Part shown: positions 18,589 through 28,753 of the stretch, one piece after another
Layout: each line of letters opens with the position of its first letter
How positions within the stretch are numbered: the stretch's first letter is position 1
From: JALOKP01 sp963800865
Lineage (GTDB): Bacteria > Acidobacteriota > Polarisedimenticolia > J045
Direction: 5' to 3'
Length of the DNA stretch: 64,000 bases
NCBI GenBank assembly: GCA_963800865.1
Contig: CAWDCL010000004.1
Span: 3,205,295 to 3,269,294 of the forward strand
Position numbers and translations under genes: made by a program
The notes under the pieces: generated by a model
Told to the model about the DNA's origin: nothing
What the model saw: the letters and a program-made list of their open reading frames with translations, nothing else
The model's database searches: none

Positions 18589-19074
18589 TCACATCATGTC
18601 CCAGTAGTCCGCGACCTTCGGTTCGTCCGAATCGTCGAACCCGAAGGCAAGAAGGTCCGCTGACGAGACGGTCCGATCGGTCTTCCCCCAGATCACCGAA
18701 AACAGCGTCTCGATCAGCGCCAGGCGTTCCTGAGCGCACTGGGCGGTGAGCGAGTGAATCCGCTGCTGCTTCTCGCGGATGCCAAGCTCCGGCGTGTCGT
18801 TCCGGTCGATCACCGTCTCCAGGAGCCCTCCCTCCAGCACTCCCGCTCCTCCATCCAGGTAGTCCACCTGTGCCGCCACCTCGCCGCGGAAGATGAAGAA
18901 CAGGATGCGGCCTTCGGCCGTACGCGTCCCCTCGTCCGAGATACTCACGTCAAACGCCCTTTCCAAGGCGGCCAGGCGTGCTCGCCGGAAGGTACGGAAG
19001 TCCTCGTGTGGATACGGTCGCCGCTGAGCAGCGATGTACGCCTGGATCAGATCGTGCTGGTTGTAGGTGGTCAT
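18589..19074 (-). CDS. Hypothetical protein, 161 residues
   Basis: I do not recognise the family. The protein is soluble, with an acidic C-terminus (GFDDSDEPKVADYWDMM) and no signal peptide or membrane helix. The N-terminal part (YIAAQRRPYPHEDFRTFRRA) is basic and helical. The middle (EGRILFFIFRGEVAAQVDYL) looks like a small alpha/beta fold, and a further helix (REKQQRIHSLTAQCAQERLA) follows. Base and codon use is visibly less GC-extreme than in the neighbours. It ends convergently with the AsmA-like gene, 44 bp away, and starts 80 bp from the beta-barrel stop. A recently acquired accessory gene is possible but unproven. Confidence 0.6.
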   Translation of the reverse strand: MTTYNQHDLIQAYIAAQRRPYPHEDFRTFRRARLAALERAFDVSISDEGTRTAEGRILFFIFRGEVAAQVDYLDGGAGVLEGGLLETVIDRNDTPELGIREKQQRIHSLTAQCAQERLALIETLFSVIWGKTDRTVSSADLLAFGFDDSDEPKVADYWDMM

Positions 19075-19154
19075 CGGCTTCGCTCCTCGAGGCGTCCCCG
19101 GGCTCGAGCCTCGGTCATCCGGGAGACGCCGCTCCGGACCTCCGCTCCCGGAGA

Positions 19155-19667
19155 TCAGTTCAGGTAGAAGGTGACGCCCAATGCACCCGTGAACAGGCCC
19201 CAGCTGCTCGTGTCCTGGCCCCCGCCGTTCTGCGAGTACTGGGCCCCCACCTCGCCGTACAGGGCGAGGTGCTCCGCGAGCAGGTAGCGCACGCCGAACA
19301 GGGCCTCGCCGCCCAGGCTGTCCGAAGCGCCAACCCAGTCCGAGTCGCTCTTGTCGTAGCTGAGGACGGCACCCGTGTAGAGCTGGAGCTTCTCGTGCGA
19401 GTAGACCCTGAACAGCAGCCCGAGGTCGACCCCGTAGTAGGTCACCCGCACCGTCTTGGGTCCGTAGTAGTACGCGTAGGTCGTTTCCATCGAGTCATAG
19501 GTGAGCAGCGGGCGGAGCGCGAAGACGTCGGTCACGTGCCAGATCACGCCGGCCGCGGCCTGCCCGCCGGCCTCGAAGCTGATGCCCACGCTCCCCGCCT
19601 CCTGTGCGCAGACCGCACTGCAGGACAGGGCCATGCCGAGCACTGCCGGAACCAGCCACTTCGCCAT
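19155..19667 (-). CDS. Outer-membrane beta-barrel protein, 170 residues
   Basis: The start is ATG 19667, preceded by GGGGGGAGG; the frame is open further upstream. A signal peptide is clear (MAKWLVPAVLGMALSCSAVCAQ). The mature part consists of alternating amphipathic strands rich in Tyr and Gly (VGISFEAGGQAAAGVIWHV, YYGVDLGLLFRVYS, LALYGEVGAQYSQN). It ends LFTGALGVTFYLN, with the strand carrying the aromatic signature expected at the end of an outer-membrane barrel. The size fits a small eight-stranded barrel of the OmpA/OmpX type. No substrate or binding role can be assigned. Confidence 0.78.
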   Translation of the reverse strand: MAKWLVPAVLGMALSCSAVCAQEAGSVGISFEAGGQAAAGVIWHVTDVFALRPLLTYDSMETTYAYYYGPKTVRVTYYGVDLGLLFRVYSHEKLQLYTGAVLSYDKSDSDWVGASDSLGGEALFGVRYLLAEHLALYGEVGAQYSQNGGGQDTSSWGLFTGALGVTFYLN

Positions 19668-19969
19668 GCCTCCCCCCTTCTCGCGAGACGTCCGCGAGCC
19701 CGCGCGCAGGCCGGGCGCCGCACCCCACGCCATGTCGAAACGCTGCACGAGAAGGCCCATGAAGCCTTCTCCGCGAATCCGCTCAACAGGATCCGGACGT
19801 CGATCGGGATCGCCCGCGACGGGCGGCGAGACTGTCGGCCACGCAGGCGCTCCCCCCGGCCCACTTTCTACTCTTCATCCCGCCGGGAGATCAAGACCTG
19901 TCGGGGCAGGTGCGCGCCCCGAGGACGCTCGAGGATGCCGCAGGCCAGCTAACGAAGAACTGCTCCTGA
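19668..19969. other. 302-bp intergenic region upstream of the beta-barrel gene
   Basis: No convincing gene lies here. It presumably holds the promoter and leader of the beta-barrel gene on the minus strand. The only clear structure is a perfect inverted repeat: GAGAAGGC at 19749-19756, a 7-nt spacer, and GCCTTCTC at 19764-19771. It has no T-run, so it is not a standard terminator; it might be a leader hairpin or a regulator site. I see no tRNA or riboswitch signature. Confidence 0.4.
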
Positions 19970-20710
19970 TTAGTAGATCTCGACGTTCCCGATCTCAACG
20001 TAGTTCTCCAACGGATCCACGATCACCTGCTCGAAGCGCCGGCGATCCAGCTCGTAGAACCCCTCGTCTGGAGTGAGCACCGGGTCCCCCAGCGGGTCGA
20101 AGACGTGGTTCCCCGCCCCCGCGAAGCGCTCGTCCTCGTCCTCCGACGCGGCGAGGCTGCAGCCCAGGCAGAAGGCCGCGTTCTCGATCGCGCGGGCGCG
20201 CAGCAGCGCCGACCAGACGTGATCGCGGCGCCACGGCCACCAGGCGACGGTCACGAACAGATCGGCCCTGGCCTTCATCCGCAGCGCGCGGGCCTGTTCA
20301 GGGAACCGGATGTCGTTGCAGTTGATCAGGCCCAGCGTCCACTCGTCCAGGCGAAGTGCGGCGTACCGGTCGCCGGGGTCCCAGATCTCCAGCTCGCCGT
20401 TGGGCGGGAAGAGGTGGACCTTGTCGTAGCGCGCGATCTCGCGCCCGTCCTGCCAGACCGTCATCCGGTTGCGCCGCTCCTCCGAGAACGACCCGAAGAC
20501 GAACGCGATCTCGGGGTGCTTCGCCGAGGTCTCGCCAAAGACGCCGCGCACCCGCGCCGGCTCGACGATCCGCGTGTAGCCGTGCAGAAAGCTCTCCGGG
20601 AAGACCGCCATGCGCGCCCCGCCGTCGGCCGCCACGCGGGCCTCGCGCGGAACCCGCGCCAGGTTGGAGGCGACATCGAGGCAGGTCCAGCGCGACAGGA
20701 ACACGCGCAT
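19970..20710 (-). CDS. Carbon-nitrogen hydrolase (nitrilase superfamily)
   Basis: A 246-residue protein with the Glu-Lys-Cys triad of the nitrilase superfamily: Glu39 in VFPESFLHG, Lys97 in YDKVHLFP and Cys131 in LINCNDIRFPE. The superfamily hydrolyses non-peptide C-N bonds (amides, carbamoyl groups, nitriles). The sequence resembles the amidase branches such as omega-amidase and N-carbamoyl-putrescine amidase more than true nitrilases, but the substrate cannot be read from it. It is slightly short for the superfamily. The ATG at 20710 comes 1 nt after the clpB stop (20712-20714), so it is very probably co-transcribed and translationally coupled with clpB. Confidence 0.88.
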   Translation of the reverse strand: MRVFLSRWTCLDVASNLARVPREARVAADGGARMAVFPESFLHGYTRIVEPARVRGVFGETSAKHPEIAFVFGSFSEERRNRMTVWQDGREIARYDKVHLFPPNGELEIWDPGDRYAALRLDEWTLGLINCNDIRFPEQARALRMKARADLFVTVAWWPWRRDHVWSALLRARAIENAAFCLGCSLAASEDEDERFAGAGNHVFDPLGDPVLTPDEGFYELDRRRFEQVIVDPLENYVEIGNVEIY

Positions 20711-20711
20711 C

Positions 20712-23357
<2,646 letters not shown>

Positions 23358-23455
23358 GCAAAGTCACCGTTCCGGGACCGACCGGCCCCGGCCCTTCCGT
23401 GAGCGATCGACAGTATCTGCGATCGCGCTCCCCGCGAGGCAACCCAGCAGGTGGT

Positions 23456-23530
23456 TGTAGGGGCCGCCCTCCGTGGCGGCCCGAACGAACGAGGTCGCCG
23501 GGCGGGCCGGCACGGAGGCCGGCCCCTACA
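23456..23530. repeat. REP-like palindromic intergenic element (single copy)
   Basis: A 75-bp element between dnaJ-type and clpB genes. It begins TGTAGGGGCC and ends GGCCCCTACA, a perfect 10-bp terminal inverted repeat. Inside are two smaller palindromes: GCCGCC-CTCCGT-GGCGGC, and GGCCGG-CACGGA-GGCC near the other end. The same units recur in the tandem cluster at 34714-34865, so this is a dispersed, non-coding family. Confidence 0.8.
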
Positions 23531-23583
23531 GGCCGACGGTCGAGCCAAGCCCGCAAGGGCGACCTACGCCGGGCGGGCGGCGA

Positions 23584-24593
23584 TTAGGGCAGCCGGGACA
23601 GCTCCTCGTAGAGGCGCTTCTGCTCGGCCGTGGGTTGCTCGGGAACGACCAGCCGGACCCGCGCGCGCAGGTCGCCGCGCGTGCCGTCGCGGCGCGCGAG
23701 GCCCCGCTCCTTCACCCGCAGCACGGTCCCGGCCTGGGTGCCGGGCGCGATCCGCAGCGTGACCGGGCCCTCGGCGGTGGAGACCCGCGCGGTCCCGCCG
23801 ACGACCGCCACCGGGGCCGGGACGTCGATCGTGGCGACGAGGTCGTCCCCCTCCACCTGCAACTCGGCGCCGGGGCGGATCCGGACGTGGAGGAAGAGGT
23901 CGCCGTTGGGCGCTCCCCCGCTCCCGGGGCCGCCCTGCCCGGCCAGCCGGATCGTCTGCCCGGGGCGGATCACCCGCGGCAGGTTGATCGTCAAATCGCG
24001 GGCCTCAGGCAGGCCGTCGGCCCCTGGGATCTCCATCGTGAACTTGCGCTGGCCCCCGCCGACGAGGTCTGCGACGTCCAGCTGGATCTCCCCCTCGATG
24101 TCGTGCCCCCGCCGGCCGCGGGCGCGCCCGCGCCCCTTCCCGGCCCGCCCCCCGTGCGGCTCGGCCGGCGCCGCCCCGCCGAACCCGGCCCCGAAGAGGG
24201 CCTCGAAGAAGTCGGAGAAGCCGGTCTCCCCGGCCCTGCGGCCGCCGCCGCCCCCTCCCCGCTGCTGGGCCTGCCGGAGGAACTCCTCGAACCCGCCGGC
24301 CCCCCCGGCCCCGCCGCCGAAGTCGAACTCCTCGAAGCCCGGGGAGGCCCGCCCCCCGGCGGGGCCTCGCGGTAGGCCGAGCCGAAGCGGTCGTAGCGCC
24401 GCCGTTTGTCGGGGTCGCCGAGGACCTCGTAGGCCTCGTTGACGTCCCGGAAGCGTTCGCCGGCCTCCTTGGCCTTGTTGACGTCCGGGTGCAGCTCCCG
24501 CGCCTTCTTGCGGTACGCCTTCTTGATCTCGTCCTGGGAGGCGTCGCGGTCGACGCCGAGGATCTTGTAGTAGTCCTTGAAAGCGACGCTCAC
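23584..24593 (-). CDS. DnaJ/CbpA-type co-chaperone (one frame break)
   Basis: About 336 residues when one indel near 24350 is repaired. The J-domain starts at ATG 24593 (DYYKILGVDRDASQDEIKKA, HPD at residues 35-37). A Gly/Phe-rich linker follows (FEEFDFGGGAGG, GFSDFFEALFGAGFGG) and then the two C-terminal substrate-binding beta domains (LPRVIRPGQTIRLAGQGGPG, GDLFLHVRI, TLRIAPGTQAGTVLRVKERG). There is no CxxCxGxG zinc region, so it is a class B (CbpA-like) J-protein, the partner of DnaK. The break falls in a GC-rich Gly/Pro-coding stretch, after YREAPPGGG in one frame and before ASPGFEEFDF in the other, and is probably a sequence error. Confidence 0.85.
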
Positions 24594-24700
24594 GCGGGCC
24601 CTCCGGGGGCGGAAATCTTACCCCTTCCGGCTCAAGCGCCCCGGGGCCCCTGCCGATACGCCTGCCGGGGGGAGAGCGCGTCCGGGGAGGCTTCTGCCCG

Positions 24701-26088
24701 ATGCAGTTCAGCACCGCGGACCGGGCGCTCTTCGTGAAGCTCGTCTACTACGGACCGGGCCTGTCCGGGAAGACCTCGAACCTCGAATCGATTCACCGCC
24801 TGACCGATCCCGCGCAGCGCCAGCCGATGGTGTCGCTCAAGACCGCGGGCGACCGGACGCTGTTCTTCGACCTGCTGCCGTTCGAGCTGGGCCGGCTGTA
24901 CGGGATGGACGTGCGGCTGAAGCTCTACACCGTCCCCGGCCAGATCCAGTACGACCTGACGCGCAAGCAGGTCCTCGCCGGCGCCGACGGCGTGGTCTTC
25001 GTCGCCGACTCGCAGCTGGCGCAGCGCGAGGCCAACGCCTGGATGCTGCGTTTCCTCAAGAACAACCTGGAGGACAACGGGCTCGATCCCGAGACGATGC
25101 CGCTCGTGTTCCAGTGGAACAAGCGCGACCTGCCGAACCTGATGTCGCCGGAGGAACTGGACCGCGAGCTGAACTGGCGCCACGTGCCGGCCTTCGAAGC
25201 GGTGGCGACCACCGGCCTCGGCGTGCTGGAGACCTTCGGCGCGATCACCGCGGAGACGGTCGAAGGCCTGGCCCGGCGCTCCCCGACGCTGACCGACCGC
25301 AAGCGCGCCGGCGAGGCGCGGGCGCACGTCGAGGCGCTGTTTGCGCAGATCCACGAGACGGCGCGGCGCGTGCAGCCGGCCGGCCCCGTGGAGCCGGAGA
25401 AGCACGACATCCACCTCGGAGTGCATCCGGCGGCAAGCGAGGAGTCGCGCGCGGCGCGCGGCTCGCTGGGCCTCGACGACCTGCTCAACGAGGCGGTCAG
25501 CGCCAACTTGAAGATGAGCGACCGGCTCGTCGCGTCCTCCTCGGCGGAGGAGCAGGCGAATCGCACGCGTCGCGAGCGGCGCGCGCTGGCGCGGCTGGTC
25601 CAGGTCGCGAACACGGCGGGCGCTTCGGGCCCGGTGCTGCGCATGGCCCTGACGGCGGCGATGGCCGGGCTCGGCGTGTCCCTGGGCGCGGTGGTCGCCT
25701 CGACGGGGCGCGGCCGGCCGCTGCGGGAGATCGTGCTCGCCGGGCGTCCGGCCGATCCATTGAATGCCGTGGACGTCGCGGGCATCGGCTCGCTGGCCGC
25801 TTCGCTGCTGGAGAAGGGCGAGCCGCGCCTGGTGACCGACCCCTCGGAGGCCGAACTGCTCTTCGGGCGATCGCACGAGGCGTTGGCCGGGATCCGCGGG
25901 CGTGATCGCCATGCCCATTCGAGATCGAGCTGGGGCCGCCGGCGATGCTGGTCGTCTACAACGACAGTCCGGCTCGGGAGCTTGCGCCGGAGGACCTGGA
26001 GTTCGCACAGCTCGTCGCCGGCGTCGCGTCGCTGGCGCTGCGCGGGCTGGCCGCGCGCCGCGGCGTGGGGCTGACCGGCCCGGCCTGA
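24701..26088 (+). CDS. MglA-like small GTPase fused to a C-terminal GAF-like domain (frame breaks near the end)
   Basis: About 462 residues. The first 195 or so form an MglA-family Ras-like GTPase: P-loop GPGLSGKT at 18-25, YTVPGQIQYD at switch II and WNKRDL as NKxD. MglA proteins control cell polarity and gliding or twitching motility. A linker with GEARAHVEALFAQIHETARR follows. The C-terminal half (VQVANTAGASGPVLRMALTA, then LGAVVASTGRGR) resembles a GAF-type sensory domain. Near 25899 and 25922 the frame shifts. Reading across gives VIAMPIR, FEIELGPPAMLVVYNDSPAR and LAPEDLEFAQLVAGVASLAL, ending at TGA 26086-26088, which completes a GAF domain well. GGGGAGG lies 10 nt before the ATG. Confidence 0.8.
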
Positions 26089-26170
26089 CGGCAGGCCGCG
26101 GCGATCCGCGCCGCGGTTGCATTCCTCGCGACCCGGGGTGAACCTGCGCCCGTCCCGCAGGAGGACGCCC

Positions 26171-27769
26171 GTGGTTCCGCGTGCCCTGCTGTCCCCGGCG
26201 ATCGCGCTTCGCCGTGAGCCTCGCGGCGACCTCCGTCCCGTTGCGCGCCGATGCGCTGTGCGCGCCACCCGGCGCCGACGGGGCGTTCGTGGCGCGCGGC
26301 GGCGCGCTGCAGGCGTGGCCCGGCGGCGAGGCACTCTGGAGCGCGCCGGCCGACGCGGGCACGGTTTTCTCGCTGGCCTGCGACGGCGCGCGTGTCGTGG
26401 TCGGCCTCACGCGCGAGGACGGGCGCGGGCGGGCCATCGTGCTGGAGCGCGGGACGTCGGGATGGACGCCGGCCGCGGAGATCGCGCTGCGCGGCGTGCC
26501 GGCGGCGATCGCGCTGGCGGGCGACCGGGTGGCGATCGTCGTGCGCGAGCGCAAGCGGACCGTGCTCGGCTTCGTCGGCGCGGCGGGAGGGCGGCTCGAC
26601 GAGCGCGAGCTGCCGGCGATGCCGCGGGCGCTCGCCGCCAGTCCCGACGGGGAGTCGTTCCTGGTCGCGCTCGACGACGGGCTCAAGACCTTCCGTGCGG
26701 CCGACGGCGGGACCTGGCTGGTCTACGACCTTCCGGGCGCGGCCACCGCGCTGGCGGCGCGGCGCGGCGTGCCGCGGGTGCTGCTGGCGCGCGCGGGGGC
26801 GCTCGAGGCGCTCGACCTGCGCGACGTCCCGGTGCGCGGGGTGTTGCCGGCGCGCGAGTCGGCGGCGTTGGACTCGGTCGTGCTGTCGCTCGCCTGGGCC
26901 GACGACGCGGGGCGGGTCGCGGCGGCGCTGCTGGCGCAGGGACCCTCGCTCGTCTTCTACGCCGGACAGGACCTGCGCGAGCTGGAGCGGGTCGCGACTG
27001 CCGGAGATGCCGGCCGCGCTGGCGGGTCTCGACGGCGGCCGCGTGCTGTGGCTCGACACGCGGGGGGAGGCGCACGTCGCGGAGCCTAGCGCCGACGCGC
27101 TGGCCGGCGCGCGGGCGCCGCGCTTCGAGCCGCTGCCGGTTGCGCGGAGCGAGGCGCCGCCGGCGCCGCTGCCGGTTGCGAAAGCGGAGCCACTCCCCGA
27201 ACCGCCACCGGCCGCGAAAGCGGAGCCGCCGATCGCGCAGAGCGAGCCCCTGCCACCGCCCCCGCCACCGCCGCCCGTCGCGAAGACCGAGCCGCCCCCG
27301 CCGCCGCCCGCCGCGAAGACCGAGCCGCCCCCGCCGCCGCCCGCCGCGAAGACCGAGCCGCCCCCGCCGCCGCCCGTCGCGAAGGTCGAGCCGCCGCCCC
27401 CGCCGCCGCCCGTCGCGAAGGTCGAGCCGCCGCCCCCGCCGCCGCCCCCGGCCGAGAAGATCGAGCCGCCCCCCGCCCTCGTCGAAGACGCCCCCGCGGC
27501 CGGCACGATCGCGGGCGATGCTGCGCGGACAGGCGGCGCTGGTCGCGGAGCTCGTGATCGCCGGCCCGGACAACATCACGCGGATCGCGGCGCGCGTGAC
27601 GCCCGACCGTGGCACCTATCGTGCCACGGGCCTCGCGCCCGGAACCTACCGCGTCACGCCGATGGGTGCGAAGGGTGCGACGCTGCGCACCGCGCCCGGC
27701 TTCGCAACGGTGAAGCTGGCGGCCGGCAACGGCGCGCGCATCGACTTCCAGGTCGTCGGAGCGTGGTGA
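26171..27769 (+). CDS. Secreted proline-rich protein with propeller-like N-domain and regulatory-like C-domain (frame breaks)
   Basis: A reconstructed span. GCAGGAGG sits 6 nt before GTG 26171. Reading GTG-VPRALLSPAIAL and, after a frame change near 26210, AVSLAATSVPLRADA gives a signal peptide. About 270 residues with repeated short strands follow (VFSLACDGARVVVGL, AAIALAGDRVAIVV, AALAASPDGESFLVAL type), which suggests a beta-propeller. A second frame change near 27000 leads into EMPAALAGLDGGRVLWLD and then a Pro-rich tract of EPPPPPPVAKT units (about 27165-27480), probably a periplasm-spanning rod. A third change near 27515 gives the last 80 residues (ITRIAARVTPDRGTYRATGL, PGTYRVTPMG), a carboxypeptidase-regulatory/Ig-like fold. 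The function is unknown. Confidence 0.6.
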   Translation: MVPRALLSPAIALRREPRGDLRPVARRCAVRATRRRRGVRGARRRAAGVARRRGTLERAGRRGHGFLAGLRRRACRGRPHARGRARAGHRAGARDVGMDAGRGDRAARRAGGDRAGGRPGGDRRARAQADRARLRRRGGRAARRARAAGDAAGARRQSRRGVVPGRARRRAQDLPCGRRRDLAGLRPSGRGHRAGGAARRAAGAAGARGGARGARPARRPGARGVAGARVGGVGLGRAVARLGRRRGAGRGGAAGAGTLARLLRRTGPARAGAGRDCRRCRPRWRVSTAAACCGSTRGGRRTSRSLAPTRWPARGRRASSRCRLRGARRRRRRCRLRKRSHSPNRHRPRKRSRRSRRASPCHRPRHRRPSRRPSRPRRRPPRRPSRPRRRPPRRPSRPRRRPSRRSSRRPRRRPSRRSSRRPRRRPRPRRSSRPPPSSKTPPRPARSRAMLRGQAALVAELVIAGPDNITRIAARVTPDRGTYRATGLAPGTYRVTPMGAKGATLRTAPGFATVKLAAGNGARIDFQVVGAW

Positions 27770-27803
27770 GGCGGCGGACCCTCCCCGACGCCCGCCCGCC
27801 GCC
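27770..27803. terminator. Possible hairpin between convergent genes
   Basis: GGCGGCGG at 27770-27777 is perfectly complementary to CCGCCGCC at 27796-27803, with an 18-nt loop. It lies just after the stop of the proline-rich gene and before the DUF2950 stop. There is no T-run on either strand, so an intrinsic terminator is not certain. Confidence 0.3.
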
Positions 27804-27823
27804 CTGCCCCGGTATCGGTCCTG

Positions 27824-28738
27824 CTACTCCACCACGGTCCAGGTGGGATCGGGGTTGAACTCCTTCATCTCCACGGACAGCTCAGCGGTCTTCGGACCGA
27901 GATCTTTCTGGTAGACGACCCCGTTCGCGCCGACGATGAAGGTCATCACGCCGCTCTGGCGGTATTCCGCCGGGAACGCGACGAGCGCGAAGCCCCCGAT
28001 CAAGCCGCCGTCGACCAGGTAGCTCTTCGCGCCACCCGGGGCCGCCGGTCCCTGCGCGGTCAGCAGGCGGTAGAAGTAGCCGTGGTACGGGGTCGACTGG
28101 CCCGGCTTGAACACGTAGCTCGCGGCGGAAGCCTTGGCGAGAAACGGACCGGCCGGGCTCGCCGGCTCGCCGGCCGCAGGCTCCCAATAGAGGCCGTTAC
28201 GGCGGCCCGGGTCGCTCAGCAGCTTCTGCGCGTAGAGCCCGGCCGGCTGTCCGTCGTGCCCGTCCGCAGCGTAGTCCTGCTGAGCGGCGACGACGCCGTG
28301 GCAGACGTCGATCGCGCCCAGCTCGTTGCGGCCGATGCGACGGTAGACGATCTCTTCCGCGCCGGCCGCGGTGTCGAAGAACCAGCGCCCGTTCCGCCGG
28401 ACGACGGGGATCGGCAGCGGCCACTCGTCCGTCCCGACCTCCAGCACCATCGTGTCGGCGTCGTCCGGAACGAGCGCGTTCTTCGCGGCGTAGTCGGCAA
28501 GGAACGCCGCCTTCTCCGCCTTGTCGGCGACCGGGTCACCCGACGAAATGACGGGGTCGGCGCCGGCACCGAGGACCGCGAGCAGCTTGGCGCTGTCGCC
28601 GGTCTTGAGCGCGGCGACCAGCGCGTTCACCGCCTCTTCGGCGGAGGCGAAGGTCTGCTGGCCCGCGGTCTGCGCCGACGCCGGAACGGCGAGTGCGACG
28701 GCGAGCAGGAACGGAACGATCGCTTGGCGTGTCCTCAT
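27824..28738 (-). CDS. DUF2950 family secreted protein
   Basis: A 304-residue protein with a signal peptide (MRTRQAIVPFLLAVALAVPASAQ). The whole mature part matches the DUF2950 pattern: TFASAEEAVNALVAALKTGD near the start, GRWFFDTAAGAEEIVYRRIG, and in the C-terminal half YHGYFYRLLTAQGPAAPGG, GFALVAFPAEYRQSGVMTF and VYQKDLG. The biochemical role of the family is not known. The gene begins 15 bp after the DUF3300 gene with a strong GGGAGG site, so the two form an operon. These two families are often found side by side, which suggests joint function in the envelope. Confidence 0.92.
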   Translation of the reverse strand: MRTRQAIVPFLLAVALAVPASAQTAGQQTFASAEEAVNALVAALKTGDSAKLLAVLGAGADPVISSGDPVADKAEKAAFLADYAAKNALVPDDADTMVLEVGTDEWPLPIPVVRRNGRWFFDTAAGAEEIVYRRIGRNELGAIDVCHGVVAAQQDYAADGHDGQPAGLYAQKLLSDPGRRNGLYWEPAAGEPASPAGPFLAKASAASYVFKPGQSTPYHGYFYRLLTAQGPAAPGGAKSYLVDGGLIGGFALVAFPAEYRQSGVMTFIVGANGVVYQKDLGPKTAELSVEMKEFNPDPTWTVVE

Positions 28739-28753
28739 GGGATCCTCCCTTCC

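Noticed and set aside
25956..27506. Glycine-rich minus-strand frame (GGGGGGSVFAAGG type)
   Set aside because: It is antisense to the EPPPPPPVAKT tract of the plus-strand gene and carries no other recognisable domain.
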